NCBI GenBank assembly: GCA_913020495.1 | Contig: CAJWBJ010000014.1 | Coordinates: 1-53,083, forward strand | DNA length: 53,083 nt | Direction: 5' to 3' | From: an uncultured Oleiphilus sp. | GTDB taxonomy: Bacteria > Pseudomonadota > Gammaproteobacteria > Pseudomonadales > Oleiphilaceae | Shown here: in pieces, positions 18,121 to 27,265 of the stretch | Layout: each line of letters starts with the position of its first letter | How positions within the stretch are numbered: the first letter of the stretch is position 1 | Program-made: the position numbers and the translations under genes | The notes under the pieces: model-generated | The model's database searches: none | What the model saw: only the letters and a program-made list of their open reading frames with translations | What the model was told of the DNA's origin: nothing

Positions 18121-18690
18121 ATGGTAGTCAACGAAGAATTTAAACAGGAAATCAAGCGCTCTTTCAAAAGCTGCTATGAAGAATCACTTACAGCTGGTTC
18201 TGAACCTGCACGCTGGTCATTCAAAGAAAAACAATCTCTTCCTGACTTGAATGAAGCTGAATTTTTCGTACTCACAATGTCTTCACAACTATTTAGAGTA
18301 TTCATTTTAATGCACTTTACAAAATCTCCTCAAACAGATGCTTATGTAGCTGATGTGCTTAAAATTAATGCTAATAATGTAGATGATGACAGGTTTTACG
18401 ACTACCTCGGCGAAGTAGGCAACGCCTTTTGCGGCTCCGTCAAACGTGATGTAGGTAAAATTGTCCCAAGCTTAGGCATGTCTACCCCGAATCGTTTAAG
18501 TAAAGATTGCTTGAAGTATATGAAATTGCTTAATACGGACCTTGAATTTCATGCCGTTGCTGAATATGACGACACTCCTCTTTTCTATTCGAGCATTTAT
18601 TTGAGCGCAGATGAGGAATTAAATTTTGAGGTAAACTCCAGCCAATCAAACGAAGATGATGTAGATTCAGGCGACTTAGAGTTTTTCTAA
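18121..18690 (+). CDS. CheX/CheC-like phosphatase-domain protein with acidic LEFF tail
   Basis: A 189-residue soluble protein. The core reads LGEVGNAFCGSVKRDVG, then SLGMSTPNRLS, matching the CheX/CheC/FliY pattern in which Glu and Asn of ExxN (E98, N101) act on phospho-CheY. An acidic linker (about 172-183) leads to the C-terminal tail SGDLEFF, also found at the end of the next protein. The likely role is dephosphorylating or binding the CheY encoded at 19815, which is inference from motif and neighbourhood. It is 76 nt after the MCP-like gene and 47 nt before the fusion gene. Confidence 0.68.
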   Translation: MVVNEEFKQEIKRSFKSCYEESLTAGSEPARWSFKEKQSLPDLNEAEFFVLTMSSQLFRVFILMHFTKSPQTDAYVADVLKINANNVDDDRFYDYLGEVGNAFCGSVKRDVGKIVPSLGMSTPNRLSKDCLKYMKLLNTDLEFHAVAEYDDTPLFYSSIYLSADEELNFEVNSSQSNEDDVDSGDLEFF

Positions 18691-18737
18691 CTTAAATCGA
18701 CCCAACATTATTCTTAACATAGTAATTAGGAGCAAAA

Positions 18738-19745
18738 ATGAGTGAAGAAACAACAATTGTCAGTAAGGTGCTCGTACATGAGTGCAATGACAACGCTCTA
18801 TCATATTTAAAAACAGCCTGCACTCAACACAACCTTGTTGGGCTCAAAGTTAGTACCGGTGACAACAGCATTGGCATTAAAGACGCATCCAATGAAATTG
18901 ATGATGTTTTAAAATCAAATGTTGATCTAGGTGCTATTTTTTTAGCCGAAGCCCCAGACCAAAATGGTATTAGCGGCGTTGATCTTTGCGTTAAAATCCG
19001 AAAAACACGCCCAGAGCTTCCGATATTTCTTCGAAGAACAAATGAGGACTCTGACAAAGGGTTAGCAGAAGAAGTGAAAGCAGCAGTCACTGGTTGTTAT
19101 CACACTAACAACATTGCTGCTTTAGATGAATTAATTGATGCATATATCTGCAGTATGTATTACCCAATTGAGTTAGCGCACGGCATTCAAGAGATTTCAA
19201 CCGATGCTTTCTCCAATATTATTCATGATACAAAAATCAGCTGTGATCTCCCCTATTTAGTAAAAGACCAAATAATTTACGGAGAACTATTTAGCCTAAT
19301 ACCACTTGAGAGTAATTGGTGTCGAGGCTACATGATGCTACAGACAACAGAGAATGAGATTTTAGAGTTAATACGCTCTGATCGAACAGGCATCAGCTCA
19401 TCAAGACCAGACTCCCGTGATACGAATTCCATTCTTAATGAAATCACCAATATGATTTGGGGCGGTATTAAATCCCGCTATTTCTCAAGCGAAGACACCC
19501 CTAGCGATGCTCACCGAACACAAGTCCCAATTATCGTAAACCATAGCCAAAAACATATTTCTTTCGGTTCAACTGAACCTCAACTATGCTTTAAATATAC
19601 GTTGAAAGATCCCGAGAAAAAGTTCTCTGATATAACCCTATACCAAAGATTGGTTTTTAACTTAAGCTGGTCCCCAGAAAAATTTGCCGAAAGTGATAAG
19701 GCGGTTGACGATTTTGTAGATGGCGGCGAATTAGAATTTTTCTAA
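18738..19745 (+). CDS. Degenerate receiver fused to a CheX-like domain, acidic LEFF tail
   Basis: A 335-residue two-domain protein. Residues about 9-140 look like a receiver fold (VLVHECNDNALSYL, then GVDLCVKIRK, PIFLRR), but the acidic pocket is altered and Glu71, within IFLAEAPDQNG, sits where the phospho-accepting Asp is expected. Residues about 145-310 form a CheX-like domain with ExxN at E235-N238 (NEITNMIWGGIKSRY). The C-terminus is VDGGELEFF, nearly the tail of the preceding protein. It is probably a phosphatase or CheY-binding regulator with a receiver that cannot be phosphorylated normally. AGGAG precedes the ATG. Confidence 0.7.
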   Translation: MSEETTIVSKVLVHECNDNALSYLKTACTQHNLVGLKVSTGDNSIGIKDASNEIDDVLKSNVDLGAIFLAEAPDQNGISGVDLCVKIRKTRPELPIFLRRTNEDSDKGLAEEVKAAVTGCYHTNNIAALDELIDAYICSMYYPIELAHGIQEISTDAFSNIIHDTKISCDLPYLVKDQIIYGELFSLIPLESNWCRGYMMLQTTENEILELIRSDRTGISSSRPDSRDTNSILNEITNMIWGGIKSRYFSSEDTPSDAHRTQVPIIVNHSQKHISFGSTEPQLCFKYTLKDPEKKFSDITLYQRLVFNLSWSPEKFAESDKAVDDFVDGGELEFF

Positions 19746-19814
19746 GCCAACAGTCAGAATAAGTACTAAGAATTAGTTTATAAATTTGATATTGATAAAA
19801 TTGAGGAAAAGAAC

Positions 19815-20183
19815 ATGGCACAAATATTAGTCGTTGATGATTCAGCTACAGTACGCAACGAAGTAAGTTCATTTATTACTAGTAACGGCATGACTTGTGA
19901 GGTCGCTGTTGATGGTAAGGATGGCTTAGAAAAGCTGAAAAAAGATCCATCTGTCAAACTCATCATCTCTGATGTAAATATGCCGAACATGGATGGTTTA
20001 ACAATGGTTGAGAAGGTTCGTGGCGAATTAGGCAACGCAACCGTCAATATCATAATGCTCACCACTGAAAGCGATCCTCGAATGAAGCAACGAGGCAAGG
20101 CTGCAGGTGTTAAGGGTTGGATTGTAAAACCATTTAAAGGCGACAATGTTGTTGGCAGCATTAAAAAGCTTGTAGGTGCGTAA
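19815..20183 (+). CDS. CheY-like single-domain response regulator
   Basis: A 122-residue receiver domain with every key residue: acidic pair D8-D9 (LVVDDSATVR), phospho-acceptor D53 (ISDVNMPNMDG), the Thr pair T83-T84 (MLTTES) and K104 (WIVKPF). It has no output domain and should act by protein binding. GAGGA precedes the ATG. As the last gene before a strong terminator and next to two ExxN proteins, it is the natural phosphoryl target of the kinase at 13885. No flagellar genes are in the window, so its output need not be motility. Confidence 0.9.
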   Translation: MAQILVVDDSATVRNEVSSFITSNGMTCEVAVDGKDGLEKLKKDPSVKLIISDVNMPNMDGLTMVEKVRGELGNATVNIIMLTTESDPRMKQRGKAAGVKGWIVKPFKGDNVVGSIKKLVGA

Positions 20184-20191
20184 ATATTAAA

Positions 20192-20225
20192 CCAAAAGGG
20201 ACAAGACTAACCTTGTCTCTTTTGG
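20192..20225 (+). terminator. Terminator closing the signalling module
   Basis: A 14-bp stem (20192-20205 with 20212-20225, one G-U pair) and 6-nt loop begin 9 nt after the cheY stop. A T-rich arm and ATTTAT follow. It marks the 3' end of the plus-strand transcript. Confidence 0.8.
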
Positions 20226-20285
20226 ATTTATAACAAACCAAAACCTAAATACAGAATGCCCCACTATATTTCTCTACTAACTTCA

Positions 20286-20843
20286 TTACAGCCGATCCAG
20301 TACATCACACCTCAAATTACTTAAAGTTGATCTATCTTTATTTTTAAACTCAGCTGAAGGTTTCGCTAACTTAAAGAGCTTTGCATCCGCATACGCAAAA
20401 ATGTCTAACACCTTTAAAGGGTGAGCATTAAAAAGGTACTCAATAATTTGCTTTGCTTGTTTCTTTGGTAATGCTGCCAACAATAATGCTGCATATTCAT
20501 TCTCCAAATATACAGCCGCTTCACCGACATAATCTACAGATAAACCACTTGCAATTGATATAGCCTGCTTGAGAGGTAATTTAGCTGTAATTCGTGCAGC
20601 TAAAGGTGCCTCTATATATTTATTCGTTATTTTGATTATCAGAAAGTTGGGAATATATTTAAACGTTTGAGACATTGACTCAAAAAATGAATCCAACCCA
20701 GCCCTTTCTTTTTCTAAAATTGACGAAACCCAAGTATGAATTAATTCAGTTTCATCAGCATTCAATGATTCAATAAATTCAGGTAAATCACCATCCGTTA
20801 ATTGCTCTAAGAACTCAATATGCTTCTCTTTTTCTTCTTGCAT
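20286..20843 (-). CDS. Uncharacterised soluble helical-repeat protein
   Basis: A protein of about 185 residues that I do not recognise. It has no signal peptide or membrane helix. Its middle holds repeated helical pairs (APLAARITAKLPLKQAISIA, then YVGEAAVYLENEYAALLLAALP), reminiscent of the MgtE-N/FliG-like superhelical repeats. The ATG at 20843 has GGGA six bases upstream and is preferred over the ATG two codons earlier at 20849. It lies between the signalling module and the TRAP permease gene, 66 nt from the latter. Function unknown. Confidence 0.6.
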   Translation of the reverse strand: MQEEKEKHIEFLEQLTDGDLPEFIESLNADETELIHTWVSSILEKERAGLDSFFESMSQTFKYIPNFLIIKITNKYIEAPLAARITAKLPLKQAISIASGLSVDYVGEAAVYLENEYAALLLAALPKKQAKQIIEYLFNAHPLKVLDIFAYADAKLFKLAKPSAEFKNKDRSTLSNLRCDVLDRL

Positions 20844-20909
20844 TCTCATTCCCGTAAAGGCGTTCCCATTAAAGCTTCTTTTTTGAAGTCGCTTGTCAGC
20901 ACTCTATAT

Positions 20910-22994
20910 TTAGGGGTTCATAACCATTAAGGGCACAAACGCAACAATCATCAACGTTGTTCCCATCACTAATAAAGGCAGTAAAATACGCTCATGACGG
21001 TAATAGAACGTATCCCCTTCTTTTAATGCCAAGAGGACCTCCTCATCACCAACCACTTGCCGGGTCAATAAATGATTCAAAGAGACTGGCGGACTTAGAT
21101 AGCCCAGTTCAAATGCCATTAAGCAAGTCATCCAGAAATGTATTGGATGAATACCCTGACTGTATGCAACCGGGGCAATTGTACCCGTAACTAATATCAA
21201 AGCCCCAAAAGGGTCCATGATCATGCCAATACCTACCAAGAAAATAACCAAAAATGCCATCGCTGCATATATTGAGGTAAAGCCTTCAGGGATTAGGAGT
21301 ACACTCCCGCCTCTCTCAATAATACCACCCACCGTGAACGAACATGCCATCAGCATTAGTATCGCTCCAATTTGAAGTGCAGAGTTATCAACGGCTGAAG
21401 AAAATGCAGAAGGTATCGTCGGGCTGGCACCTGCAACTTTATTACGTTCGTGAAAATCTTTGCTGAAACGCCGCTCGAAAATAACAATTGCAATAATAAT
21501 GATTGGTAAGATAGTCGGTGCCGAAAACTCATCCAAGTAAGCATTCAATGCGAAAGCATAAAATAACAATATTGAAGCCAGAATAAGAATATATGGCATC
21601 AAAGGACCAAGCATTTTTAAAGACGGTACAAGCGCAACGCTAGCAGGAGTAAGTTTCATTGGGTCTTTGCGCGTAATCATCGCAAAGACAGCAAAAACAA
21701 CCATACTTAATATAAATACACGAAACCCCCAATGAAACAATTCATCCGTTACGACCTCTTTATTTAGAATGGCAATACCAACCACGAGAAGGCATGGACG
21801 TAAAACAACCCCTGAACCGGTCATAGCCGTGACCGCCAATGATAACTGTCGACGAGTGCCTACACGTCGCATTTCTTGATACACCACCGCTCCCATAGCA
21901 ATAATAATAATACCTGAAGCACCTGTATATGCAGTTGGAAAAGCCATAACACCAATAGCAACAAACGCCAACATTTCTGGCGGCATATGCCAGGGTTTGA
22001 AGACATCAAATAGCTTAGCTCCAAATAAAGTTTCCTTTAAAAGCATGCCCACCAAAATATACAGGCCTATCGCCAAGTGAAGATTGGTTAACTGGAATAC
22101 CTGTGTGAAATAAATTGAAATACCTGGAAAATGAGATTCAGTGACAAAAAAGTGAAATGCTGCCGCTAGCAACATGAAAGTATGAATTGGAATTGTTAAC
22201 AATGCAGTGAGTAAGCTGCCTCCTTTCTCCAGATTGTCTTTAGGCTGCACGATCTGAGATACATTAAGTAGGCATAATACAGCGCATCCTAACATCAATA
22301 TAATCAGAAGCTCTGGGTCGTTCACTTCAGTACCTGATGCATATGAGCCTTTATAAAAAGCGTATGTAGAGATACCTAAACAAGCATTAGCAATTAACTG
22401 CCCTGTATTAGAAATATAATGATCAAGCTGAGAGTGAATAGATTTAAAGGCAATATGTCCGCGCTTCCAGGTAGTCACGATAGCAGCTAAAATTAATAAT
22501 AAAATTAAGCTCAGCTTTTGTTTCTCTATCGCAAACAAACTAATACTTGCAAGTGAGTGCTCTACCCCTCTAAATGCTGCAACCCAAACAGACATATTTT
22601 CGATATATACTGCTTTCGCATTATGCTGTTCAGTACAAATAGCCAACTGACTTAATAAGGAGTTTTTTGCTGAATTTCGATCAAACTCTGTTTCAAATAA
22701 ATCAAAGTCAGCGTTTTCAAGCTCATGTTCAACTTCTAATTCATCCAACCTTGCATCAATATTTATATTGAGTTCACAGTCAGCAACAGGCTCATTGCCA
22801 CGCAAGATAAAATAATCATCCCAAATATCTGCACCAGCACTCAACATTTGCGAGTGCATGCTTTCACTTGTGCCTGCAATAATTGTGGCAAATAGAATGC
22901 ACAATATTGCAAGAGATAATATCCGTTGAGCCACTCTTTTTATTAGTGGCGGTACATCCATAGAACTGCTTGGTGACAACTGTACTTCACTCAT
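20910..22994 (-). CDS. TRAP transporter permease, fused small (DctQ-like) and large (DctM) parts
   Basis: From the ATG at 22994 (GGGGAAAG just upstream) the protein has 694 residues; the frame is open 12 codons further but without a ribosome-binding site. The C-terminal two thirds is a DctM-type permease with GMIMDPFGALILVTGTIAPV and FELGYLSPPVSLNHLL. The N-terminal part has about four membrane helices in a DctQ-like position, with an acidic loop of about 90 residues after the first helix (LDELEVEHELENADFDLFE) and two Cys. TRAP systems import organic acids such as C4-dicarboxylates with a periplasmic DctP protein; no dctP gene is nearby, so the substrate is unknown. Confidence 0.82.
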   Translation of the reverse strand: MSEVQLSPSSSMDVPPLIKRVAQRILSLAILCILFATIIAGTSESMHSQMLSAGADIWDDYFILRGNEPVADCELNINIDARLDELEVEHELENADFDLFETEFDRNSAKNSLLSQLAICTEQHNAKAVYIENMSVWVAAFRGVEHSLASISLFAIEKQKLSLILLLILAAIVTTWKRGHIAFKSIHSQLDHYISNTGQLIANACLGISTYAFYKGSYASGTEVNDPELLIILMLGCAVLCLLNVSQIVQPKDNLEKGGSLLTALLTIPIHTFMLLAAAFHFFVTESHFPGISIYFTQVFQLTNLHLAIGLYILVGMLLKETLFGAKLFDVFKPWHMPPEMLAFVAIGVMAFPTAYTGASGIIIIAMGAVVYQEMRRVGTRRQLSLAVTAMTGSGVVLRPCLLVVGIAILNKEVVTDELFHWGFRVFILSMVVFAVFAMITRKDPMKLTPASVALVPSLKMLGPLMPYILILASILLFYAFALNAYLDEFSAPTILPIIIIAIVIFERRFSKDFHERNKVAGASPTIPSAFSSAVDNSALQIGAILMLMACSFTVGGIIERGGSVLLIPEGFTSIYAAMAFLVIFLVGIGMIMDPFGALILVTGTIAPVAYSQGIHPIHFWMTCLMAFELGYLSPPVSLNHLLTRQVVGDEEVLLALKEGDTFYYRHERILLPLLVMGTTLMIVAFVPLMVMNP

Positions 22995-23141
22995 ACTTTC
23001 CCCGAAGCAGGATGCGTTATACGCAACCATTATTATTTTAGTTTAATGCTAGATCACAAAATATTTTTTCTAGAGCTGAGGTTATCACCCTCTCTCGAAA
23101 AGTAAAATTAGCGAGCATTGAAAATGTGAACAAACATCAGA

Positions 23142-24257
23142 TTATGCCTTATGTGCCTGCTCTAAATATTCATGACTTTGCATTTCCAATAAACGACTTT
23201 CTGTTCGATCAAATTCAAAAGAAAGTTTACCACCACGATATAACTCATGTATGGGAGCTTCAGCCGAAATAATTACTTTCACACTTCGATCATAAAATTC
23301 ATCTATAAGATTAATAAACCGCCTTGCCTGATCATCAGTGTCGACATTCATTTGAGGCACATTACTAATAATTACAGCATGAAATTCACGCGCCAACTCA
23401 ATGTAATCATTTTGGCTTCTTGGCCCGTCACATAGTTCTTTGAAGTCAAACCAGACTATATCATCAGCATGTCGATGAGCTGTCATTGCCCGACCATTTA
23501 TATCAAGATCCAGACCATGGCTTCCAGCTTCTACAGCAAGCTGCTTAAAATACTTTTCTAAATTTAGAGTGGCCGCTTCATCCAAGGGAAAGTGAAATAG
23601 TTCAGCCTGTTCAAGAGTTCGTAAGCGGTAATCATTCCCACCATCTACATTAAACACTTCAGTATGCTTTTTTACTAACTCAATAGCAGGTAAAAACCTT
23701 ACTCGCTGCAAACCATCTTTATACAAACCATCGGGGACAATGTTTGAGGTACAAACAAGTGACACGCCATTTTTAAATAATTCTTCCATTAACTTCGCCA
23801 AAATCATAGCATCACCAATGTCGGAAACAAAAAATTCATCAAAGCAAATAATACGAGCCTCCTTACTCAGTTTTTCAGCCACGACCACCAGTGGGTCACT
23901 TTGGTTTTTTAAAGCTGTTAATTCTTTATGCACACGCTGCATAAAACGATGAAAGTGAATCCGCATTTTTTGTTCAAAAGGAAGGCTCTCGAAAAAATTA
24001 TCCATTAAGTAAGTTTTACCACGCCCTACACCACCCCAAAAATACAATCCTTTGACAGGTATTGGTTTTTTCTTATTAAACTTACTAAACCAGCCTGAAG
24101 ATTTTGCTTCTCGCTCCTTCTGATCAACAATTAGACGTTCATATAAATTTTGTAATTTATCGACGGCCATTTTCTGAGCAGCATCCTCCAGAAAGTTATC
24201 TTTTTCTAAATCTTGAAGATATCTTTGAAGAGGAGATAAAGAAGTTGGTGCTTGCAT
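23142..24257 (-). CDS. zapE: Cell division protein ZapE (AFG1-like ATPase)
   Basis: Starting at the ATG at 24257 (AGG upstream), the protein has 371 residues, the usual ZapE length; the frame is open to 24374 but the extra 39 residues lack family features. Walker A is GGVGRGKT (75-82), Walker B IICFDEF (136-142), and the ERYGVQ-free C-terminal part includes NYRL- and WFDFKELCDGP-like blocks seen in this family. ZapE is an ATPase that associates with the Z ring and affects constriction, at the inner face of the membrane. It is divergent from yhcB, the same pairing as in E. coli. Confidence 0.92.
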   Translation of the reverse strand: MQAPTSLSPLQRYLQDLEKDNFLEDAAQKMAVDKLQNLYERLIVDQKEREAKSSGWFSKFNKKKPIPVKGLYFWGGVGRGKTYLMDNFFESLPFEQKMRIHFHRFMQRVHKELTALKNQSDPLVVVAEKLSKEARIICFDEFFVSDIGDAMILAKLMEELFKNGVSLVCTSNIVPDGLYKDGLQRVRFLPAIELVKKHTEVFNVDGGNDYRLRTLEQAELFHFPLDEAATLNLEKYFKQLAVEAGSHGLDLDINGRAMTAHRHADDIVWFDFKELCDGPRSQNDYIELAREFHAVIISNVPQMNVDTDDQARRFINLIDEFYDRSVKVIISAEAPIHELYRGGKLSFEFDRTESRLLEMQSHEYLEQAHKA

Positions 24258-24482
24258 ATATTCAAACCTAAAAGCGTTTTCAGAATTAGCGGAAAATAAA
24301 AGTACGCTATTTTGCCGTGTACGCGCTAGAAAGGCCAATTTTAAGTATAAAAATCTCTTTGCTATTGTTATCACCTGAAAGAGGTTTTAGTATATTTTCA
24401 TTATATTATGATGAGCAGGATTTCTAAGATGATTATGCTCATATATCAATAACTAAAACATTAATAAGAGAAGAGTATTACT

Positions 24483-25004
24483 GTGAGCGAAATGATGATT
24501 CAAATACTTTCAGGCGTAGGTTTGTTTTTTCTTGGTATTATGGTCGGTGCAGTGTTTCATCGATCCTTTCAGGGAGAAACCAGTAAAAACAAACGCCTTG
24601 AACAAAAGCTAGCAGAGCTTCAAGATACCTATTCACGCTATCAAGCTGAAGTAAGCGAACATTTTATGGATACCGCCAGAGCGGTTCAAACACTAAATAA
24701 AAGTTATCAGGATGTTCATACACACCTTGCCAAAGGCGCAAGCCGTCTTTGCAATGATGACCATGCAGGCGACTTTCTTTCTATAAACTTTGAAACAGAG
24801 ACATCAAGCACAAACAAAGCTCAGCTCGAGAGCGCTCGCCACTATGCCCCTCCAATGGATTACGCACCAAAGGAAACACCTAATGCTGAAGGCACACTGT
24901 CTGAGAGCTATGGCTTACAAGAGAAGAACCTAGAAACCAATGACTCAAACCCAGCAGCAGAAACAAATGACCAGATAAGTGAAGACAAGACATCACCAAC
25001 CTAA
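24483..25004 (+). CDS. yhcB: YhcB/DUF1043 family inner-membrane protein
   Basis: A 173-residue protein with one N-terminal membrane helix (about 7-24), a coiled coil (about 35-75) containing LAELQDTYSRYQAEVSEHF and TLNKSYQDVHTHLAKGA, and an acidic, disordered C-terminal tail. These are the features of YhcB, which links cell division, envelope synthesis and shape. The start is GTG at 24483 with AGAAGAG upstream; an ATG three codons later is possible. It is divergent from zapE as in E. coli, but the protease genes degQ/degS that follow there are absent. Confidence 0.85.
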   Translation: MSEMMIQILSGVGLFFLGIMVGAVFHRSFQGETSKNKRLEQKLAELQDTYSRYQAEVSEHFMDTARAVQTLNKSYQDVHTHLAKGASRLCNDDHAGDFLSINFETETSSTNKAQLESARHYAPPMDYAPKETPNAEGTLSESYGLQEKNLETNDSNPAAETNDQISEDKTSPT

Positions 25005-25030
25005 ACAGTACAAGCATCTATCGCTTTAAA

Positions 25031-25792
25031 TCAGACCGGGTTGTTAATATCCAGAAATTGAAATTGAACATTAAATTCTGTTGCCAGCTTATTACCTAGC
25101 GCCTGAACACCATAGCGCTCTGTAGCATGATGTCCTGCAGAAAAATAATGCACACCAGTTTCAAGCGCAGAATGAACCGTAGGCTCTGAAATTTCTCCAC
25201 TTAGAAAGGCATCCACACCGACATGAGCAGCTTGTTCAATCATGCCTTGAGCTGCCCCTGTGCACCATGCAATCTTTTTTATTGCTGTATTATCATCACC
25301 GATATGCATACATTCACGATTTAAAGCACTACCCACAAAGTCTTTAAATTCAGAAGCGCTCATTGATCTGTTTAACTCTCCAACCAGACCCACACTCTTT
25401 GCTGCTTGATGGTCCAAGGGCCCAGTAATGGTTAATTGTAGCTGCTTAGCTAACTGAACATTATTCCCAACCTCATCATGAACATCTAAAGGTAAATGGT
25501 AAGACAACAAACTAATATCATTCTCAAGTAAAGCTTTTAGTCTTTTACGCTTTATACCCGTAATTTCAGAGCGCTCGCCTTTCCAGAAAAAACCATGATG
25601 AACTAAAATTGCATCAACACCCCGATTAACAGCCTCATCTATCAAAGCCTGAGAAGCCGTGACTCCACCCAATATTTTTTTAACGGTACTTCGACCTTCA
25701 ACCTGCAAACCATTAGGGCAATAGTCTTTTATTTTATTGATGGCTAGGTATTCATCCAAATAACTCACTAATACTTTTAAGTCTTCACTCAT
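25031..25792 (-). CDS. Nif3-like dinuclear metal centre protein
   Basis: A 253-residue member of the Nif3/YbgI family. HHGFFWKGE (H65, H66) and, near the C-terminus, SAGHHATERYGVQAL supply the metal-binding histidines and glutamate of the dinuclear site. Family members form ring-shaped hexamers; their reaction is not established despite the GTP cyclohydrolase-related name. It is convergent with yhcB (26 nt apart) and follows hisD with a 102-nt gap. Confidence 0.92.
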   Translation of the reverse strand: MSEDLKVLVSYLDEYLAINKIKDYCPNGLQVEGRSTVKKILGGVTASQALIDEAVNRGVDAILVHHGFFWKGERSEITGIKRKRLKALLENDISLLSYHLPLDVHDEVGNNVQLAKQLQLTITGPLDHQAAKSVGLVGELNRSMSASEFKDFVGSALNRECMHIGDDNTAIKKIAWCTGAAQGMIEQAAHVGVDAFLSGEISEPTVHSALETGVHYFSAGHHATERYGVQALGNKLATEFNVQFQFLDINNPV

Positions 25793-25894
25793 TTAGACAC
25801 CAAAGGATTATTGTTCGGGCACATAAAAACTCCACATAAAAACATATTGACTATGTAGAGCGAATAAATTTCTGAACCATCAATTACTGTATGA

Positions 25895-27199
25895 CTAAGT
25901 CTTTTTAATTCTATACTCAGCAGACCGTGCATGAGCGCTCAAACCCTCACCTCGTGCAAGAACTGAAGCAACTTCACCCATTTCACTCGCTCCTTGCTCA
26001 GAAAAATACAAGATAGATGATCGCTTTTGAAAGTCATAAACACCTAAAGGAGAAGAAAACCGGGCAGTACCCGAAGTAGGCAACACATGATTTGGACCGG
26101 CACAATAGTCGCCTAAAGCTTCTGCTGTATAACGCCCCATGAAGATTGCACCAGCATGAGTAATAGATTCCAGTAAAGTTTCAGGGTCCTCAACAGAGAG
26201 CTCAAGGTGCTCAGGAGCAATAAGATTACTAACTCTAGCAGCTTCTTCAAGGTCAGCCACTTCAATCATCGCCGCACGAGAAACTAAAGAAGCTCGAATA
26301 ATATCTTCTCTATCCATCGTTGGTAATAGTTTCTGTATACTATTTTCGACTTGCGCTAAGAAGTCTTTGTCTGGTGAAATTAGAATTGCCTGTGCATTTT
26401 CATCATGCTCAGCTTGCGAAAATAAATCCATAGCAATCCAGTCAGGATTTGTTTTCCCATCACAAACAATCAGAATTTCAGAAGGCCCTGCGATCATATC
26501 GATCCCGACCGTACCAAAAACTTCACGCTTAGCGGTGGCTACATAAATATTACCCGGCCCTACAATCTTATCAACCCTTGGAATAGTTTGCGTCCCATAA
26601 GCCAGTGCTGCGATTGCTTGAGCACCACCGACAGTAAAAACTCGGTCAACACCTACAATAGCAGCAGCAGCAAAAACAAGTTCATTCACTTCACCGCTAG
26701 GTGTCGGAACAACCATAATGACTTCTTTAACACCCGCCACTTTGGCCGGTATCGCATTCATCAATACAGAAGACGGGTACGAAGCTTTTCCTCCAGGTAC
26801 ATATAAACCGGCACGCTCTATAGGTAAAATTCGCTGCCCGAGCACGGTGCCATTATTTTCTTTAAAGTCCCATGACTGCTGTAATTGACGCTTATGGTAA
26901 TCAAACACTCTTTCAGAGGAAACTTCTAATGCACTTCGCTCCTCTTTAGACAAGCTACATAACGCTTGCTGAAGCCGTTCTTGTGAAATTTCTAATTCAG
27001 CTGCTGATTCAACATTAAGCCTGTCAAACTTTTTGGTATACTGAACAAGTGAAGAGTCACCCTGCTCTTTGATATCATGGAGAATAGTTTTAACCGTAAG
27101 ATGTACGTCCGCATCAAGCTGATCATCCCAAGAAACAAGTTGTTTTAAAGCTGTATCAAAGCCTGCTTCTGAACTACATAAACGCTTAATCGCTATCAT
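25895..27199 (-). CDS. hisD: Histidinol dehydrogenase
   Basis: The 434-residue enzyme oxidises L-histidinol to histidine in two NAD-dependent steps. The family blocks [32 protein letters not shown] (Zn-binding Gln and His) and LIAPEHLEL (catalytic Glu-His) are all present. AGGAAG is positioned 5 nt before the ATG. It follows hisG by 66 nt and is probably in the murA-hisG-hisD transcript. The hisC gene that often follows in pseudomonads is not next. Confidence 0.97.
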   Translation of the reverse strand: MIAIKRLCSSEAGFDTALKQLVSWDDQLDADVHLTVKTILHDIKEQGDSSLVQYTKKFDRLNVESAAELEISQERLQQALCSLSKEERSALEVSSERVFDYHKRQLQQSWDFKENNGTVLGQRILPIERAGLYVPGGKASYPSSVLMNAIPAKVAGVKEVIMVVPTPSGEVNELVFAAAAIVGVDRVFTVGGAQAIAALAYGTQTIPRVDKIVGPGNIYVATAKREVFGTVGIDMIAGPSEILIVCDGKTNPDWIAMDLFSQAEHDENAQAILISPDKDFLAQVENSIQKLLPTMDREDIIRASLVSRAAMIEVADLEEAARVSNLIAPEHLELSVEDPETLLESITHAGAIFMGRYTAEALGDYCAGPNHVLPTSGTARFSSPLGVYDFQKRSSILYFSEQGASEMGEVASVLARGEGLSAHARSAEYRIKKT

Positions 27200-27265
27200 C
27201 TTCTACTTCCTAAAGTCATTTAACTTCTTTAAAACTTAACGTTTGATATTTCATATCATCTAAAA

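Noticed and set aside
24258..24374. N-terminal extension of ZapE
   Set aside because: The extra 39 residues exceed normal ZapE length and carry no recognisable feature.
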